DNA of 64,000 nucleotides, taken from contig CBDCUC010000040.1 in assembly GCA_965222485.1 (NCBI GenBank), forward strand, positions 496,001 through 560,000. The letters run 5' to 3'. This document shows, piece by piece, positions 1 through 9,374 of this stretch. The stretch's first letter is position 1; each line of letters starts with the position of its first letter. Below the pieces are notes generated by a model. That model did not search any database and was not told the DNA's origin. It saw only the letters and a program-made list of their open reading frames with translations. The DNA comes from CBDCUC01 sp965222485. Lineage in GTDB: Bacteria; Pseudomonadota; Alphaproteobacteria; Rhizobiales; Hyphomicrobiaceae. Both the position numbers and the translations under genes were made by a program.

Positions 1-1
1 C

Positions 2-517
2 GTCGCAGAGGGTGTTGCCAAAAGGCTGGATGAACTGGCTGAGGAAACCGAGAAAGGCTGGGAAGGTCGGTTTGGAAACGACGGCTTCCTGTTTAAACGC
101 GAGGTGCGTGGTGTCACCGAGGCACACGCGCTTGATATGGCGTTGCTTGGTTCGTTGGATGCCCGCCGCCTGCACGAGCATCGACCAGCGCTTGTTGACG
201 TGTTCGATAAGCCTGCCACGCTTCGGCGTAAGTCAGAAGCGCGTACGATCTACGGTCCACGCGCGTTGCTTGACGCAGTTTACGAGACTGGCCGCAAAGG
301 CATTTCCATGCAGCGCTACAAAGGTCTTGGCGAGATGAACGCTGACCAGCTCGCTGAAACGACGCTTGAACGAGGCACGCGTACGCTCCTTCAGGTGAAG
401 ATCGACGATCTTGCCGAGGCCGATGAAATCTTCTCGCGCCTGATGGGCGATGTCGTTGAACCGCGCCGCGAGTTCATTCAGGACAATGCGCTCTTGGTCG
501 CGAATCTGGACGTCTAG
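2..517 (+). CDS. gyrB: DNA gyrase subunit B, C-terminal fragment
   Basis: This is the last ~171 codons of a type II topoisomerase B subunit, cut by the window edge. The TOPRIM-side motif QRYKGLGEMN is followed by the C-terminal signature LMGDVVEPRREFIQDNAL and a last residue run ANLDV. That ending is typical of alphaproteobacterial GyrB rather than ParE, whose equivalent segment reads differently after the LMG. GyrB supplies the ATPase half of gyrase, which introduces negative supercoils. The reading frame is open from base 2, so the start codon lies upstream of the window. The stop is TAG at 515-517. ParE remains a minor alternative. Confidence 0.93.
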   Translation, partial: VAEGVAKRLDELAEETEKGWEGRFGNDGFLFKREVRGVTEAHALDMALLGSLDARRLHEHRPALVDVFDKPATLRRKSEARTIYGPRALLDAVYETGRKGISMQRYKGLGEMNADQLAETTLERGTRTLLQVKIDDLAEADEIFSRLMGDVVEPRREFIQDNALLVANLDV

Positions 518-546
518 ACGATCGGAAAACTGACGCCAATTTTGCG

Positions 547-570
547 ACCAATGCTCCTTATTGGTGTTTT
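547..570 (+). terminator. Possible weak terminator after gyrB
   Basis: A 6 bp inverted repeat (ACCAAT at 547-552, ATTGGT at 560-565) with a 7 nt loop is followed by GTTTT, 30 bp after the gyrB stop. The stem is short and AT-rich, so this is only a candidate. Confidence 0.3.
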
Positions 571-623
571 GGCGAGCCATTGAACACCTTCACAGATGCC
601 TAGCTATGTTCTTCTTCCGCCTA

Positions 624-860
624 TCAGGCTTTCAGAAGTTCGAAGATCTGATCCTTTAGCAGAAGTCGTTTCTTTTTCAGGTCCTCGGCATGTTCATCCG
701 TGATATTGACACCGGCCGCTTCGACGCGGTGAATTTCGCGGTTTAAGGCATGGTACTCCTCGGACAGCTTGTGGAAGTGCGCATTACTCACCTTCAGTTC
801 GTGAATCTTGTCTTTGAGTTCGGGAAATTCTTCGGCGAGTTCGTGGGGAACATGCGTCAT
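624..860 (-). CDS. YdcH family protein (DUF465)
   Basis: A 78-residue, charged, helical protein matching the DUF465/YdcH family: N-terminal HELAEEFPE, a central coiled-coil stretch with L and E/K heptads, and a C-terminal KKKRLLLKDQI segment. Full length for the family (~70-80 aa). It is transcribed leftward, convergent with gyrB. The molecular function of the family is not established. No signal peptide or membrane segment is seen. Confidence is high for the family and nil for function. Confidence 0.85.
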   Translation of the reverse strand: MTHVPHELAEEFPELKDKIHELKVSNAHFHKLSEEYHALNREIHRVEAAGVNITDEHAEDLKKKRLLLKDQIFELLKA

Positions 861-1220
861 CTTCTATCCTCTTCTGTCCGTTTTCCTGTCCAAAGCCTTT
901 CACGCACACCCATAAAGCGGCCGGTCGCCATTCAGCTTGCCTGCTGAACATCACCGGTTCCGTGCCGCCGAAGTATGCAAGTGTTCTAAGGGCGGGTACG
1001 GATGCTGACCTGGAACGCACTGAACGCGCGTTGATGAATGTCAATCAACACAAAAGACAAAAGGCCCGCACTTGCCGCCGACGCGGCTTTCCGCTTGGTT
1101 AACCGGTCCTTTACAGCCGTTCCGCTACTATCTCGCTCGCGTGACTGTTGGCTCTATTAGAGCGTCAGTGGGCACGACGCATTTTCTTTTAGTTTTCGGT
1201 AGTTGGGTAAGGCCGTCAGT
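861..1220. other. Gene-free gap between DUF465 gene and PBP1A gene
   Basis: About 360 bp between divergent genes. It should hold both promoters. No clear -35/-10 pair, repeat or RNA structure was recognised, and the open frames here are short and unlike known proteins. Confidence 0.5.
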
Positions 1221-3593
1221 ATGGGCATTTTCCGTCGCGACAAGGGCGGCAGCAAGGGATCTTCCGGCGGCAAAACAAAATCGTCAAAACGCCGCTGGGG
1301 CATAATTCTGCCCCCGACGGACGAGGACGGCCCGCGCACGCTTGTCGGCATGCTGCTGAGCTGGCTGCCGCTGCATATCCGATTGTGCCTCCTCATTCCC
1401 TTTTATGCTGCATGCTTTGCGATCGCCGCATCGGGCGTTCTGATGGTCTACTATACTATGACGTTTCCCGATCTGCTGGCTCTGCAGAACAGTTCACGCG
1501 CGCCCGTTATCAGGATTCTGGCGCGCGATGGCTCCGTACTGGCCGAGCGCGGGAACTCTCACGCTTTCATTCCCATCAAGCTTTTGCCACCACGTGTCAC
1601 AAATGCCGTCATTGCAACCGAGGACCAGCGCTTCTACCAGCACTGGGGCGTGGACCCGGTAGGATTGGTTCGCGCCGCATTGTCGAACTTGCGTGCCGGG
1701 CGTTATGCGCAAGGTGGATCGACACTGACCCAGCAACTTGCAAAGAACCTGTTTCTGACGCCTGAGCGCACGATTTCGCGCAAGCTTGAGGAGCTGGCTC
1801 TGGCCTTTTGGTTGGAAATACGTTTTACGAAACCGCAGATTCTAGAGCTGTATCTCAACCGTGTGTATTTCGGCGGAGGCGCCTATGGCATCGAAGCGGC
1901 CGCGCAACGCTTTTTTGATAAGTCCGCGCGCGCTTTGACGCATGCAGAAGCCGCTCTGATTGCTGGTTTGCTCAAGGCTCCTTCAAAATATTCCCCGAGT
2001 GCCAATCCAGGCGCGGCGCGTGCCCGCGGCCGCACCGTTCTCAATAAAATGTACTCCGCCGATTTGATCACGGTAGACGAATTGCGCCAGGCTTTGCGCC
2101 AGCCTCTGCGCTTCGCTCCCAACGACAAGCCAAAGAACGAAACCGCCGCGGGTGTGTCTTACGCCGTCGATTACGTGTTGGAGCGCATGCCCCAGCTGAT
2201 CGAGGGCGGCACATCCGAGATCATTGTTGAGACCACGATCGATCATGGCCTGCAGTTACGTGCTAACGATATCCTAAAACGTTCAATTCGCATCAATCGA
2301 AAAAAGCACAACGTCAACCAGGCTGCGCTGGTGGTCCTTGACAACGAAGGCGGAATTCGCGCCCTCACCGGCGGTCTTGACTATGGGCGCAGTCAGTTCA
2401 ACCGTGCTGTTGCTGCACGCCGGCAGCCAGGGTCAGCCTTCAAACCTTTCGTTTATCTGGCCGCCCTGGAAGCCGGGGCCAGTCCAGACACGGTAAAGTA
2501 TGATTTGCCGGTCAACGTCGATGGCTGGACCCCGAAGAATGGCAATGGAAAGTTCTCCGGTGCGGTATCGCTGCGCCAGGCCTTGGCCCATTCGATCAAT
2601 ACAGTCGCCGTTCGTGTCGGTCTTGATGTCGGGGTGCAAAAGGTTTCTGCGACGGCGCATCGCTTTGGCATTACTTCGCCGTTACGTACTGATCCGTCCT
2701 TGGCGCTTGGAACTTCGGAAGTCTCGCTCCTGGAGCTTACCGGTGCTTATGCCATTATGGCTGCCGGTGGTGATCGTATAGAGCCACACATCATCCGCCG
2801 CGTGCGCATGAGTTCCGGCCGTGTCCTTTATGCCCGCGCCATCTCGTCAGCGAGGCGCGTCGCCTCGCTCAACCATGTTGGCGAGTTGAGTGACATGCTC
2901 AGATTGGTCGTTGCCGAGGGCACGGGGCGGCGTGCTAAACTTGCCGGCCACATTTCGGCAGGAAAAACAGGAACGAGCCAGAGCGCGCGTGATGCATGGT
3001 TCGTTGGCTACACCGCCCACATGACGGCCGGCATCTGGGTTGGTAACGACAATGCTTTGCCAATGCGTGGCGTGTCGGGCGGTGGCCTGCCTGCAGAGTT
3101 ATGGCGAAAGGTCATGACGGTCGCGCATCACAGCAAGGCCCCATTGCCATTATTAGCCACAGCCGAACTTCGTCACAAAAAAAGGCTGCGAAAGAATTTA
3201 CCGCCAAGCCGACGTACCTTGCGTGCTGATGAAACAGCAGCAAATCCGATCCCGGATCACGCAAAGCGGCAACGTATTGTCGTCAAACCTCCGGAAGAAG
3301 CTGCAAAAAAACCGGCAACTGCAGCGGTGTCTCGCGGTAAGGGCAACGATCGATTGCGCAAGCGATGGTCGCATGCAAGCCAGGCACCGCCGCAGCGAAC
3401 AAAGCCGAAGAGGCAGCAACCAACAAAGGCCAGGCAAACGGCGACACGGCCGAGCCATCCGCGCCAGCGCATTAGCGAGGACTTCATCGCCCGCGCGCTG
3501 GCCGAAACGGCAAAACAACACCAACAAAAAGATATTGCTCGAAATCGCAAAAACCGCCCTGACGGTATGATGTCGCTCGGCCAGACGCAGTAG
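1221..3593 (+). CDS. Penicillin-binding protein 1A family (GT51 transglycosylase/transpeptidase)
   Basis: A bifunctional class A PBP of ~790 aa that polymerises and cross-links peptidoglycan at the outer face of the inner membrane. A basic cytoplasmic N-terminus leads into one membrane helix (about residues 50-80). The GT51 domain carries EDQRFYQHWG (Glu near residue 134), GGSTLTQQLAKN, RKLEEL and ELYLNRVYFG. The transpeptidase domain carries the SxxK serine near residue 405 (PGSAFKPF), an SxN motif (SINT) and KTGTS near residue 582. The C-terminal ~150 residues are a Lys/Arg/Gln-rich low-complexity tail, longer than usual. ATG 1221 is chosen over an upstream in-frame TTG at 1203, because a GGTAAGG-like site precedes it. 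Confidence 0.93.
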   Translation: MGIFRRDKGGSKGSSGGKTKSSKRRWGIILPPTDEDGPRTLVGMLLSWLPLHIRLCLLIPFYAACFAIAASGVLMVYYTMTFPDLLALQNSSRAPVIRILARDGSVLAERGNSHAFIPIKLLPPRVTNAVIATEDQRFYQHWGVDPVGLVRAALSNLRAGRYAQGGSTLTQQLAKNLFLTPERTISRKLEELALAFWLEIRFTKPQILELYLNRVYFGGGAYGIEAAAQRFFDKSARALTHAEAALIAGLLKAPSKYSPSANPGAARARGRTVLNKMYSADLITVDELRQALRQPLRFAPNDKPKNETAAGVSYAVDYVLERMPQLIEGGTSEIIVETTIDHGLQLRANDILKRSIRINRKKHNVNQAALVVLDNEGGIRALTGGLDYGRSQFNRAVAARRQPGSAFKPFVYLAALEAGASPDTVKYDLPVNVDGWTPKNGNGKFSGAVSLRQALAHSINTVAVRVGLDVGVQKVSATAHRFGITSPLRTDPSLALGTSEVSLLELTGAYAIMAAGGDRIEPHIIRRVRMSSGRVLYARAISSARRVASLNHVGELSDMLRLVVAEGTGRRAKLAGHISAGKTGTSQSARDAWFVGYTAHMTAGIWVGNDNALPMRGVSGGGLPAELWRKVMTVAHHSKAPLPLLATAELRHKKRLRKNLPPSRRTLRADETAANPIPDHAKRQRIVVKPPEEAAKKPATAAVSRGKGNDRLRKRWSHASQAPPQRTKPKRQQPTKARQTATRPSHPRQRISEDFIARALAETAKQHQQKDIARNRKNRPDGMMSLGQTQ

Positions 3594-3762
3594 GTCATCG
3601 GCGTCGCACTCGTCCGCGGCCAGCCTCAAGCCGCGGCCTGCATCATTTCGAAAATTTGAGCAGGTCACGCGTTGCCAGCCCTTGGTTCTGACATGTGAAC
3701 ACACTAGGTATAGGTTTCGGCAGGACGGCAATGCACGGGAGGGCAAAGCACCTGGAGGCGGC

Positions 3763-5049
3763 ATGGATACCGCTTTGCACAGGATTTGCCAGAAACTGGT
3801 CCGGACTGGATCGCTTGAGATACGCTATCCCGATGGCAAGACAAGAAGCTACGGCGATGGTGGTGGTCCGCGCGCCGCCATCAGTGTTCTAACACCACGC
3901 GCACTGTGCGCTATAGGGCGCGACCCCAAGTTGGCGCTTGGCGAGTGTTACATGCGCGGAGAACTTGTCGTCACAAACGGCGATATCTACGATTTTCTCG
4001 CGCTTGTAATGCGTAATGAGACGCTGTTCACTCTGAATACGGCCTGGCAGAACGTTCTGTCTTGGCTGCGATTTGCTTCGCGTTCTGTCGCACAATTCAA
4101 TGGCCGCTTCCTGTCACGCCGCCATATCGCCCACCACTACGACGCTGACTTGGCGTTTTACGACCTCTTTCTCGACGGCAACCGCCAATATTCGTGTGCG
4201 CTCTTTGAGCCCGGCGACGATCTTGCCGCCGCTCAGCGCCGCAAGATGCACCACATCGGCAAGAAACTTATACTAAAGCCGGGCATGCGTGTTCTTGACG
4301 TTGGTTGCGGTTGGGGCGGACTGGCGCTTGAATTGGCGCGCACCGAACGCGTGCGTACCACTGGCATTACGCTGAGCCGACAACAATTCGAGGCAGCATG
4401 TCAATTGGCTTGGCGTCGGCAAATGGCCGATCGCGTTGAGTTCGCTTTGCGCGATTATCGCGATGTGGACGACCGTTACGACAGGGTTGTGTCCGTCGGC
4501 ATGTTGGAACATGTCGGGCTGACGAACTATGAGACATATTTCAAGACCATTCACAAGTGTCTCAAAAAAGATGGCGTTGCTCTTGTACACACCATAGGCC
4601 GCTCGGATGGACCGGGTTTCACGAACCCGTTCATATCAAAGTACATATTCCCAGGCGGCTATTTTCCGGCACTGTCTGAGTTATTGCCGGCGATCGAAAA
4701 ATCAGGGCTTTTCCTGACAGATGTCGAAGTGCTGCGTCTGCATTATGCCAAGACTCTTGAGGCATGGCGAAAACGGCTGCGGCAGAATTGGGACGATGCG
4801 GTGCTGCTCAAGGGCGAAGACTTCTGCCGAATGTGGGAGTTTTACCTCGCAGGATCGGAAGCCGCCTTCCGCGAACAAGGTTTGGTTGTATTCCAGATTC
4901 AGCTGGCAGCGGCGATAGACGTGGTACCATTAACGCGCAACTATATCACCGGTCCTGACAAACCCTCCGCGCCTGCCGTACCGCCGCCACCATCATTATC
5001 CCGCGAGGCAGGTAGAGCCCGCAGAGAGAGCCCGCCCAAAGGCACCTGA
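3763..5049 (+). CDS. cfa: Cyclopropane-fatty-acyl-phospholipid synthase
   Basis: A 428-residue SAM-dependent methyltransferase that adds a methylene bridge to unsaturated acyl chains of membrane phospholipids. The SAM-binding glycine motif VLDVGCGWGGLALELA lies mid-protein. It is followed by the family signatures GMLEHVG and TIGRSDGPGFTNPFISKYIF. The N-terminal ~130 residues match the family's lipid-binding domain (LALGECYMRGELVVTNGD). ATG 3763 is preceded by GGAGG at 3754-3758; an in-frame TTG at 3682 would add 27 residues without family resemblance. The C-terminus ends in a Pro/Arg-rich tail. Confidence 0.92.
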   Translation: MDTALHRICQKLVRTGSLEIRYPDGKTRSYGDGGGPRAAISVLTPRALCAIGRDPKLALGECYMRGELVVTNGDIYDFLALVMRNETLFTLNTAWQNVLSWLRFASRSVAQFNGRFLSRRHIAHHYDADLAFYDLFLDGNRQYSCALFEPGDDLAAAQRRKMHHIGKKLILKPGMRVLDVGCGWGGLALELARTERVRTTGITLSRQQFEAACQLAWRRQMADRVEFALRDYRDVDDRYDRVVSVGMLEHVGLTNYETYFKTIHKCLKKDGVALVHTIGRSDGPGFTNPFISKYIFPGGYFPALSELLPAIEKSGLFLTDVEVLRLHYAKTLEAWRKRLRQNWDDAVLLKGEDFCRMWEFYLAGSEAAFREQGLVVFQIQLAAAIDVVPLTRNYITGPDKPSAPAVPPPPSLSREAGRARRESPPKGT

Positions 5050-5104
5050 GTAGGCATGGCAGACACGCACGGGTGGTTGTTTGTTGCGAAAGACCGAGAC
5101 GGTG

Positions 5105-5764
5105 TCAGGCAGACTTGCGCTCATGTGGCCAGCGTAAGAAATAACTGCTTGTTGCGGCGCCCAGCAGCGCCAGCAGCGCAACGGATCCAACCTGCCAAAC
5201 AAGAATCATCGAACCTGAGTCCTGCGGGTGGAACAGCCGCAAGGAGCCCGCGCCCAACGCTGCTGCGGCCAGTACGGCAAGGCCCATTGTAATGCCGGGC
5301 ATGACCGGCGCCCCCCGGCGAACCATGGCAACGATGAGAATGGCTGGAACGCTTGCGATCAGGACGATGCAGGGCAGACACATGAGATCAAGCGAGACCG
5401 CAATCGCGTCGATGCCGCCAGCCCGCCACAACAACACGGTGTTGTAAGCCAGGACGCCAAGCCATACTGCAAGCGAAGGCAACGGCGCAAATTTCTCCCA
5501 CTGCGGCCGTCCAGGATGGACTGTGCAAAACGCAGCTGTCGCCGCCAGTACACTCGTTACAAATGCTGACGACAATTCGATGATAAACAACACTTCGCCT
5601 AGTTTGCTAAAGATGTCCGCACGTACACCCAGGAACGCGACGACAGCACCTGCGAACAAAAGCGAAATTACAAACCACAAAAGCGCGCGCCAAATTGGTG
5701 GCGGCAACCGCCGCACGGCCTTGGCGTCTTTTGCGAGCCTTGAAATAATCTGCTCTGTCTGCAT
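5105..5764 (-). CDS. nrsF: NrsF-type anti-sigma factor (DUF1109)
   Basis: A 219-residue membrane protein with about six hydrophobic helices, a short cytoplasmic N-terminus (MQTEQIISRLAKDAKAVRRL) and a cysteine pair region near MCLPC. The pattern fits DUF1109/NrsF, shown in Caulobacter to hold sigma factor SigF inactive at the membrane until oxidative or heavy-metal stress. It starts 11 bp downstream of the ECF sigma gene on the same strand, the arrangement expected for a sigma/anti-sigma pair. The family assignment comes from topology, length and context; the regulatory role is inferred. Confidence 0.85.
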   Translation of the reverse strand: MQTEQIISRLAKDAKAVRRLPPPIWRALLWFVISLLFAGAVVAFLGVRADIFSKLGEVLFIIELSSAFVTSVLAATAAFCTVHPGRPQWEKFAPLPSLAVWLGVLAYNTVLLWRAGGIDAIAVSLDLMCLPCIVLIASVPAILIVAMVRRGAPVMPGITMGLAVLAAAALGAGSLRLFHPQDSGSMILVWQVGSVALLALLGAATSSYFLRWPHERKSA

Positions 5765-5775
5765 CGGTTGACGAC

Positions 5776-6348
5776 CTAGCGATCTAGAATTTTTCGCATG
5801 GACTTGAGGGCGCGGTGAACACTGACTTTTAATGCGGTGACGCTCCGGCCGGTTTGATCGGAAGCTTCTTTCAGCGACAGACCGCGGACCTTTACCAAAT
5901 TGACGGCCTCTTGCTGAGCCTGTGGCAGCAGGGAAATGGCATGAAGAAGCTCGTCGGCCACCTCGACACTATGCTGTTCAACATTCGTTGCAGCACCGGC
6001 GAAAGTTTCAGGCATGACGTTCACGGTTGTTTCATGTGCGTGCCTGGATGCCCTCTTCCGGGCGGCATCGGCAACCCGTCGGCGTGCAATTGTCATCAGC
6101 CAAGGCATGAATGCCCGTGAAGGGTCGTAGGTGTGTCTAACACTGTGCAGGCTGATCAGGATATCCTGCACCACATCCTCTATCTCTTCGCCATCGAGCC
6201 AGTTCCGCGCCGCGACGTGACGAAGTAGGGGCAACATCTCACGCAAGAGCTGGGCATAGGCAATCTGGTCTCCGGCCTGACCCGCACTCATCAGTTCGCG
6301 CCAACGCCGTTCCCGTCGCTGTCGTTCAACATTGCCCGCGCCGGCCAT
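5776..6348 (-). CDS. sigF: ECF RNA polymerase sigma factor (SigF-like)
   Basis: A 190-residue group 4 sigma factor. Region 2 includes DVVQDILISLHSVRHTYDPSR and PWLMTIARRRVADAARK. Region 4 carries LPQAQQEAVNLVKVRGLSLKEA and a helix-turn-helix around TGRSVTALKVSVHRALKSMR. The adjacent DUF1109 gene suggests a SigF/NrsF module. Upstream genes on the same strand (DUF3047, DUF3179) are plausible co-transcribed or target genes. No convincing autoregulatory promoter was identified in the 171 bp upstream gap. Confidence 0.9.
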   Translation of the reverse strand: MAGAGNVERQRRERRWRELMSAGQAGDQIAYAQLLREMLPLLRHVAARNWLDGEEIEDVVQDILISLHSVRHTYDPSRAFMPWLMTIARRRVADAARKRASRHAHETTVNVMPETFAGAATNVEQHSVEVADELLHAISLLPQAQQEAVNLVKVRGLSLKEASDQTGRSVTALKVSVHRALKSMRKILDR

Positions 6349-6519
6349 TCCAAATTCATCCCAACGGTGGCTTCATAAGGAAAGCTTAGTAGATGCGCAC
6401 GGATATCGCCACGAACGTTCTGCGCCTGCTGGTCACAACCTCGCTACTTCGTGCCACCTTCTAAGGCACCGATTGCGCCTCGATCAAGAAATTCTCGGCG
6501 TGCTGGAGGGCGGACGAGT

Positions 6520-7176
6520 TCATTTCCCCATTTGTTTTGTGAAGATTGGACCAAAAGCAGCTGATGCAGGCTCTCCAGTCTGGTCATTGTCGTTAAAGAT
6601 TCCGATGTATGAAAGTTCACCTGGTTTCTCGCCGAACGCCGCTTCGAAATCCTCCATGACGTTGCGCGCCTCCATCAGCCACTTGCCACGGTCCCGTGGG
6701 CCATGCAGCTGTACGAACCGCAGCATCTTGAAGCGCGAGGACCGAATGACCGTACGATCGGGAACGGGTGTCGACGTCCACACATAGGCGAGTGTCGGCA
6801 CATCGCGGTTCCATACTGTCGGATTACCAAATACGAATGCAACCATCGCCGCGAAGTCTTGCCGGTTTTGCTTCGTGATGTCGGCGCTGCGATGAATTTG
6901 ATCAACGCGCCACGACCAAGTCACGGACGTAGGCTGGCTCTGTCGCAGGTTGACCGGCTGATAAAGCCCGCTAGCTGATTTTTGTGGTTGACTGCGCAGG
7001 TATTGCCCGTACGGCCCGCTCTCAACTGAAAAGTTGTTCCGGGACAGAAAGTCGACACGTTCGGCGGTACGAAGCATGCCGGCCGGGTCGGCAATTAGCA
7101 CGTCAGCCTTCGCTGCAGTCGCGGCGATGCACAGCAGGCATGAAAAAACGCCGAGCAACCTAAATGTGGATGTCAA
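6520..7176 (-). CDS. Secreted DUF3047 domain protein
   Basis: A 218-residue protein with a clear signal peptide (about residues 1-24, ending TAAKA). The mature part matches DUF3047: a W-rich strand VTWSWRVDQI, AAMVAFVFG, LAYVWTSTPVPD, then GKWLMEARNVMEDFEAAFG and a C-terminal IGIFNDNDQTGEPASAAFG. Function is unknown; the fold resembles secreted beta-rich lipid- or surface-associated proteins. It sits between the DUF3179 gene and sigF on the same strand. Confidence 0.75.
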   Translation of the reverse strand: MTSTFRLLGVFSCLLCIAATAAKADVLIADPAGMLRTAERVDFLSRNNFSVESGPYGQYLRSQPQKSASGLYQPVNLRQSQPTSVTWSWRVDQIHRSADITKQNRQDFAAMVAFVFGNPTVWNRDVPTLAYVWTSTPVPDRTVIRSSRFKMLRFVQLHGPRDRGKWLMEARNVMEDFEAAFGEKPGELSYIGIFNDNDQTGEPASAAFGPIFTKQMGK

Positions 7177-7203
7177 TGACGACCCCCGTCGTGAATGGCC
7201 AGC

Positions 7204-8277
7204 TCAAGCTGGCGGATTACATTTAATTCTGATTTTTGCTTCGCCGTCGGCCGCCCTGCACGTCTTTACAATCTTCCCCTCGGGGTGGAAGGCGTGAAAA
7301 ACGAACGCGAAGGTGACATCGTAGGCAACATCGGCGCGCTGACCGTCTGGACCGCTCTTTTGCGCAACGACGTTGCCAACATCGCGGCCGCCGGCGACGG
7401 TACCTTGATCAAGAGCCGAAGCCTGACCCTTGCGCCACGTAAGCATAACGCCTGAGATTGATATACTCTTCTTTCTGCGCAACAGCTCAAGTGTCACTGC
7501 ACTCGCGTCTTGACCGTCACGTACAACAATCACGCGTGCCATCGGGTTTATGCCGGGAGGCATTTCGCCTGAATAAAGAAATGGAACGCGGCTTGTGTCA
7601 TACCCTTTGTACGGATTGCGCCCATAGTCTCGAAGATCGGGGTCGCTGGGGACTAGCACACCGCCCTTTGGATGGCGCTTTAGAAACAGGGAAAAGGATT
7701 CAAGGCGCGAGGGAACGATGCGTAGCTTTTCTCCTGTAAGCTCGCCCACAATTGCTTCACCAGAGAACTGCTGCCACCAGCTCTCGGTTTTCCGGTCATA
7801 CATTACCAGGTCGGATTTTCTAAGTTTTCCGGTCGTACCGAAATCCAATGTGCCAGCTGCGGTGAGCCGGTCAAACACGATGGCGGCATTGCATAAGGGA
7901 CAATACGTTACGGCTACAGGAATGCCGCCAACCATGTCGTTTACGATTTCGTGCCACATCAAAATCCGGATTGGATAGGCCCGCGAGTCGCCATTGATCG
8001 ACAGCCCGATCACTGCTTCGTTCGCGGCCAACCGATCTTCTAGTTCAGCCGGCTGGAAGGCCGGTCTGTCAATCGGTGGAATTCCATCCTTCGGCGGTCC
8101 ACCGGACTCGATTTCGCGCAAATTAATCGATCGTTTCGAAAAATCAGTATGTGTCCAGCCCTCTCGTCGCCATTGATCGGGGTTAGCCAGAACCGCGCCT
8201 GCGAGCGCAATGAGACACATACAACCCGCACAAGACAAACTCGCAAAACGTCCAATTTTTCCAAGCCCGATTAACAA
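7204..8277 (-). CDS. Secreted DUF3179 domain protein
   Basis: A 357-residue exported protein with a hydrophobic N-terminus containing two cysteines (CAGCMCLIALAGAVLA), which could act as a signal or lipoprotein-like leader. The DUF3179 core is seen in RAYPIRILMWHEIVND, VAVTYCPLCNAAIVFDR, FGTTGKLRKSDLVMYDR and SWWQQFSGEAIVGE. The CPLC motif suggests a metal or redox role, but the family has no assigned function. The C-terminal ~70 residues after FLYSGEMPPGINPMARV are less conserved. The gap to the DUF3047 gene is only 27 bp, so the two probably form one transcript. Confidence 0.85.
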   Translation of the reverse strand: MLIGLGKIGRFASLSCAGCMCLIALAGAVLANPDQWRREGWTHTDFSKRSINLREIESGGPPKDGIPPIDRPAFQPAELEDRLAANEAVIGLSINGDSRAYPIRILMWHEIVNDMVGGIPVAVTYCPLCNAAIVFDRLTAAGTLDFGTTGKLRKSDLVMYDRKTESWWQQFSGEAIVGELTGEKLRIVPSRLESFSLFLKRHPKGGVLVPSDPDLRDYGRNPYKGYDTSRVPFLYSGEMPPGINPMARVIVVRDGQDASAVTLELLRRKKSISISGVMLTWRKGQASALDQGTVAGGRDVGNVVAQKSGPDGQRADVAYDVTFAFVFHAFHPEGKIVKTCRAADGEAKIRIKCNPPA

Positions 8278-8617
8278 CCTAATACGACCCCAAATATTGC
8301 TGCGGGAAACCAGCTAAAGGCGAAATCGGGGTTCCCCGATTAGGTTCGCCTGTTGCGGTCCAGTGCAGCGAACGCACCAGCCCGCATCTATCGACGTCGA
8401 ACTTTTCGTTGAGGTTTGTGCCGAGGTTACGCCTGAGTTGATCACGACTGATCACAGCGCAGTCATACTGTACGCGCGCTTACGAGAGCGCACCTCAACA
8501 AACGGGTGTGCGGCCTTGGAAATCGTAACAATATGCGAAACACCGCCCTTCACGCTGAGGCCAACTCTGCTGAGGGGGTTGAGGCATTGAGGCCGATTGC
8601 AGTCCTGACGCACTGCG
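8278..8617. other. Gene-free gap with a small hairpin
   Basis: About 340 bp between two leftward genes. A 7 bp inverted repeat (AATCGGG 324-330, CCCGATT 335-341, both +8000) lies in the putative promoter region of the DUF3179 gene. Nothing else was recognised. Confidence 0.4.
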
Positions 8618-9133
8618 CTATTCGCCGGAGGCCTCCTCCGGCGAATAGTCCACCACGCTTTCTTGCTCATTCGGGTCGGTACGCGCGACAATGGCAATCG
8701 CTGGTTCGTCCTGGCTTAAATTACGCGGCTGATGCGGCACGTCTGCCGGGATGAATATAAAATCGCCCGCCGAGTTGATGACACTCTTGGCAAGGTTTCG
8801 CCCGTATCGTGTTTCGACCTTACCTTGAACAAGATAGACAGCTGTCTCGTATCCCTTGTGAATGTGCGCCTTCGCCTGGCCGCCTGGCGGTATCACCACC
8901 CGCAGCATCGAAATGCCTTTGGCGCCGGCGGTTTTACCGGAAATGCCAGGAAAGATCGGTATACCTTGCTTTGAGGCCTCTGCCTCGGCCGGACGAACAA
9001 CGACGATGTCGGCGCTGCTGATCTCGTCGCTCAGCGCATGTTCAATCTGGCCCTCTAAGCCGGCCATCGAGGCCAAAAGCGTCAGCGAAGCAATGCTGAG
9101 CAGGCGGCCCTTGCATAGGTTCAATTCCATCAT
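8618..9133 (-). CDS. Secreted cupin-domain protein
   Basis: A 171-residue protein with a signal peptide (MMELNLCKGRLLSIASLTLLAS) and one cupin_2 barrel. Cupin motif 1 is HIHKGYETAVYLVQGKVETRYG-like, with His-x-His and a Glu. Motif 2 is GDFIFIPADVPHQPRN, with the second His. These would bind one metal ion. The substrate is unknown. Start ATG 9133 is chosen because AAGGAG lies ~10 nt upstream; the longer open frame to 9283 has no ribosome site and breaks the signal peptide. Confidence 0.82.
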   Translation of the reverse strand: MMELNLCKGRLLSIASLTLLASMAGLEGQIEHALSDEISSADIVVVRPAEAEASKQGIPIFPGISGKTAGAKGISMLRVVIPPGGQAKAHIHKGYETAVYLVQGKVETRYGRNLAKSVINSAGDFIFIPADVPHQPRNLSQDEPAIAIVARTDPNEQESVVDYSPEEASGE

Positions 9134-9374
9134 GAGCAGGCTCCTTGTTACTGACGTGGCCACAGTCGGCCCGAATGGAAATGAAGGCCAGTGAACTCCA
9201 ACACAATAGCGCCGCTCGCACCACGTAAATGCGTGCCGTTCAGTATTGCCGCCAAAAATCTGTGATTTTGCATCCGTCGACACCCCTATTCGTCCTTGAA
9301 CGTCGCCACGGCTGGATTATCTGCTAAGATGACGACAGTTAAGTCCGCTGAATCAGCAAGAATCCGGATTGTAA

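Noticed and set aside
2..517. Topoisomerase IV subunit parE
   Set aside because: The C-terminal LMGD..EPRREFIQDNAL..NLDV block is characteristic of GyrB.
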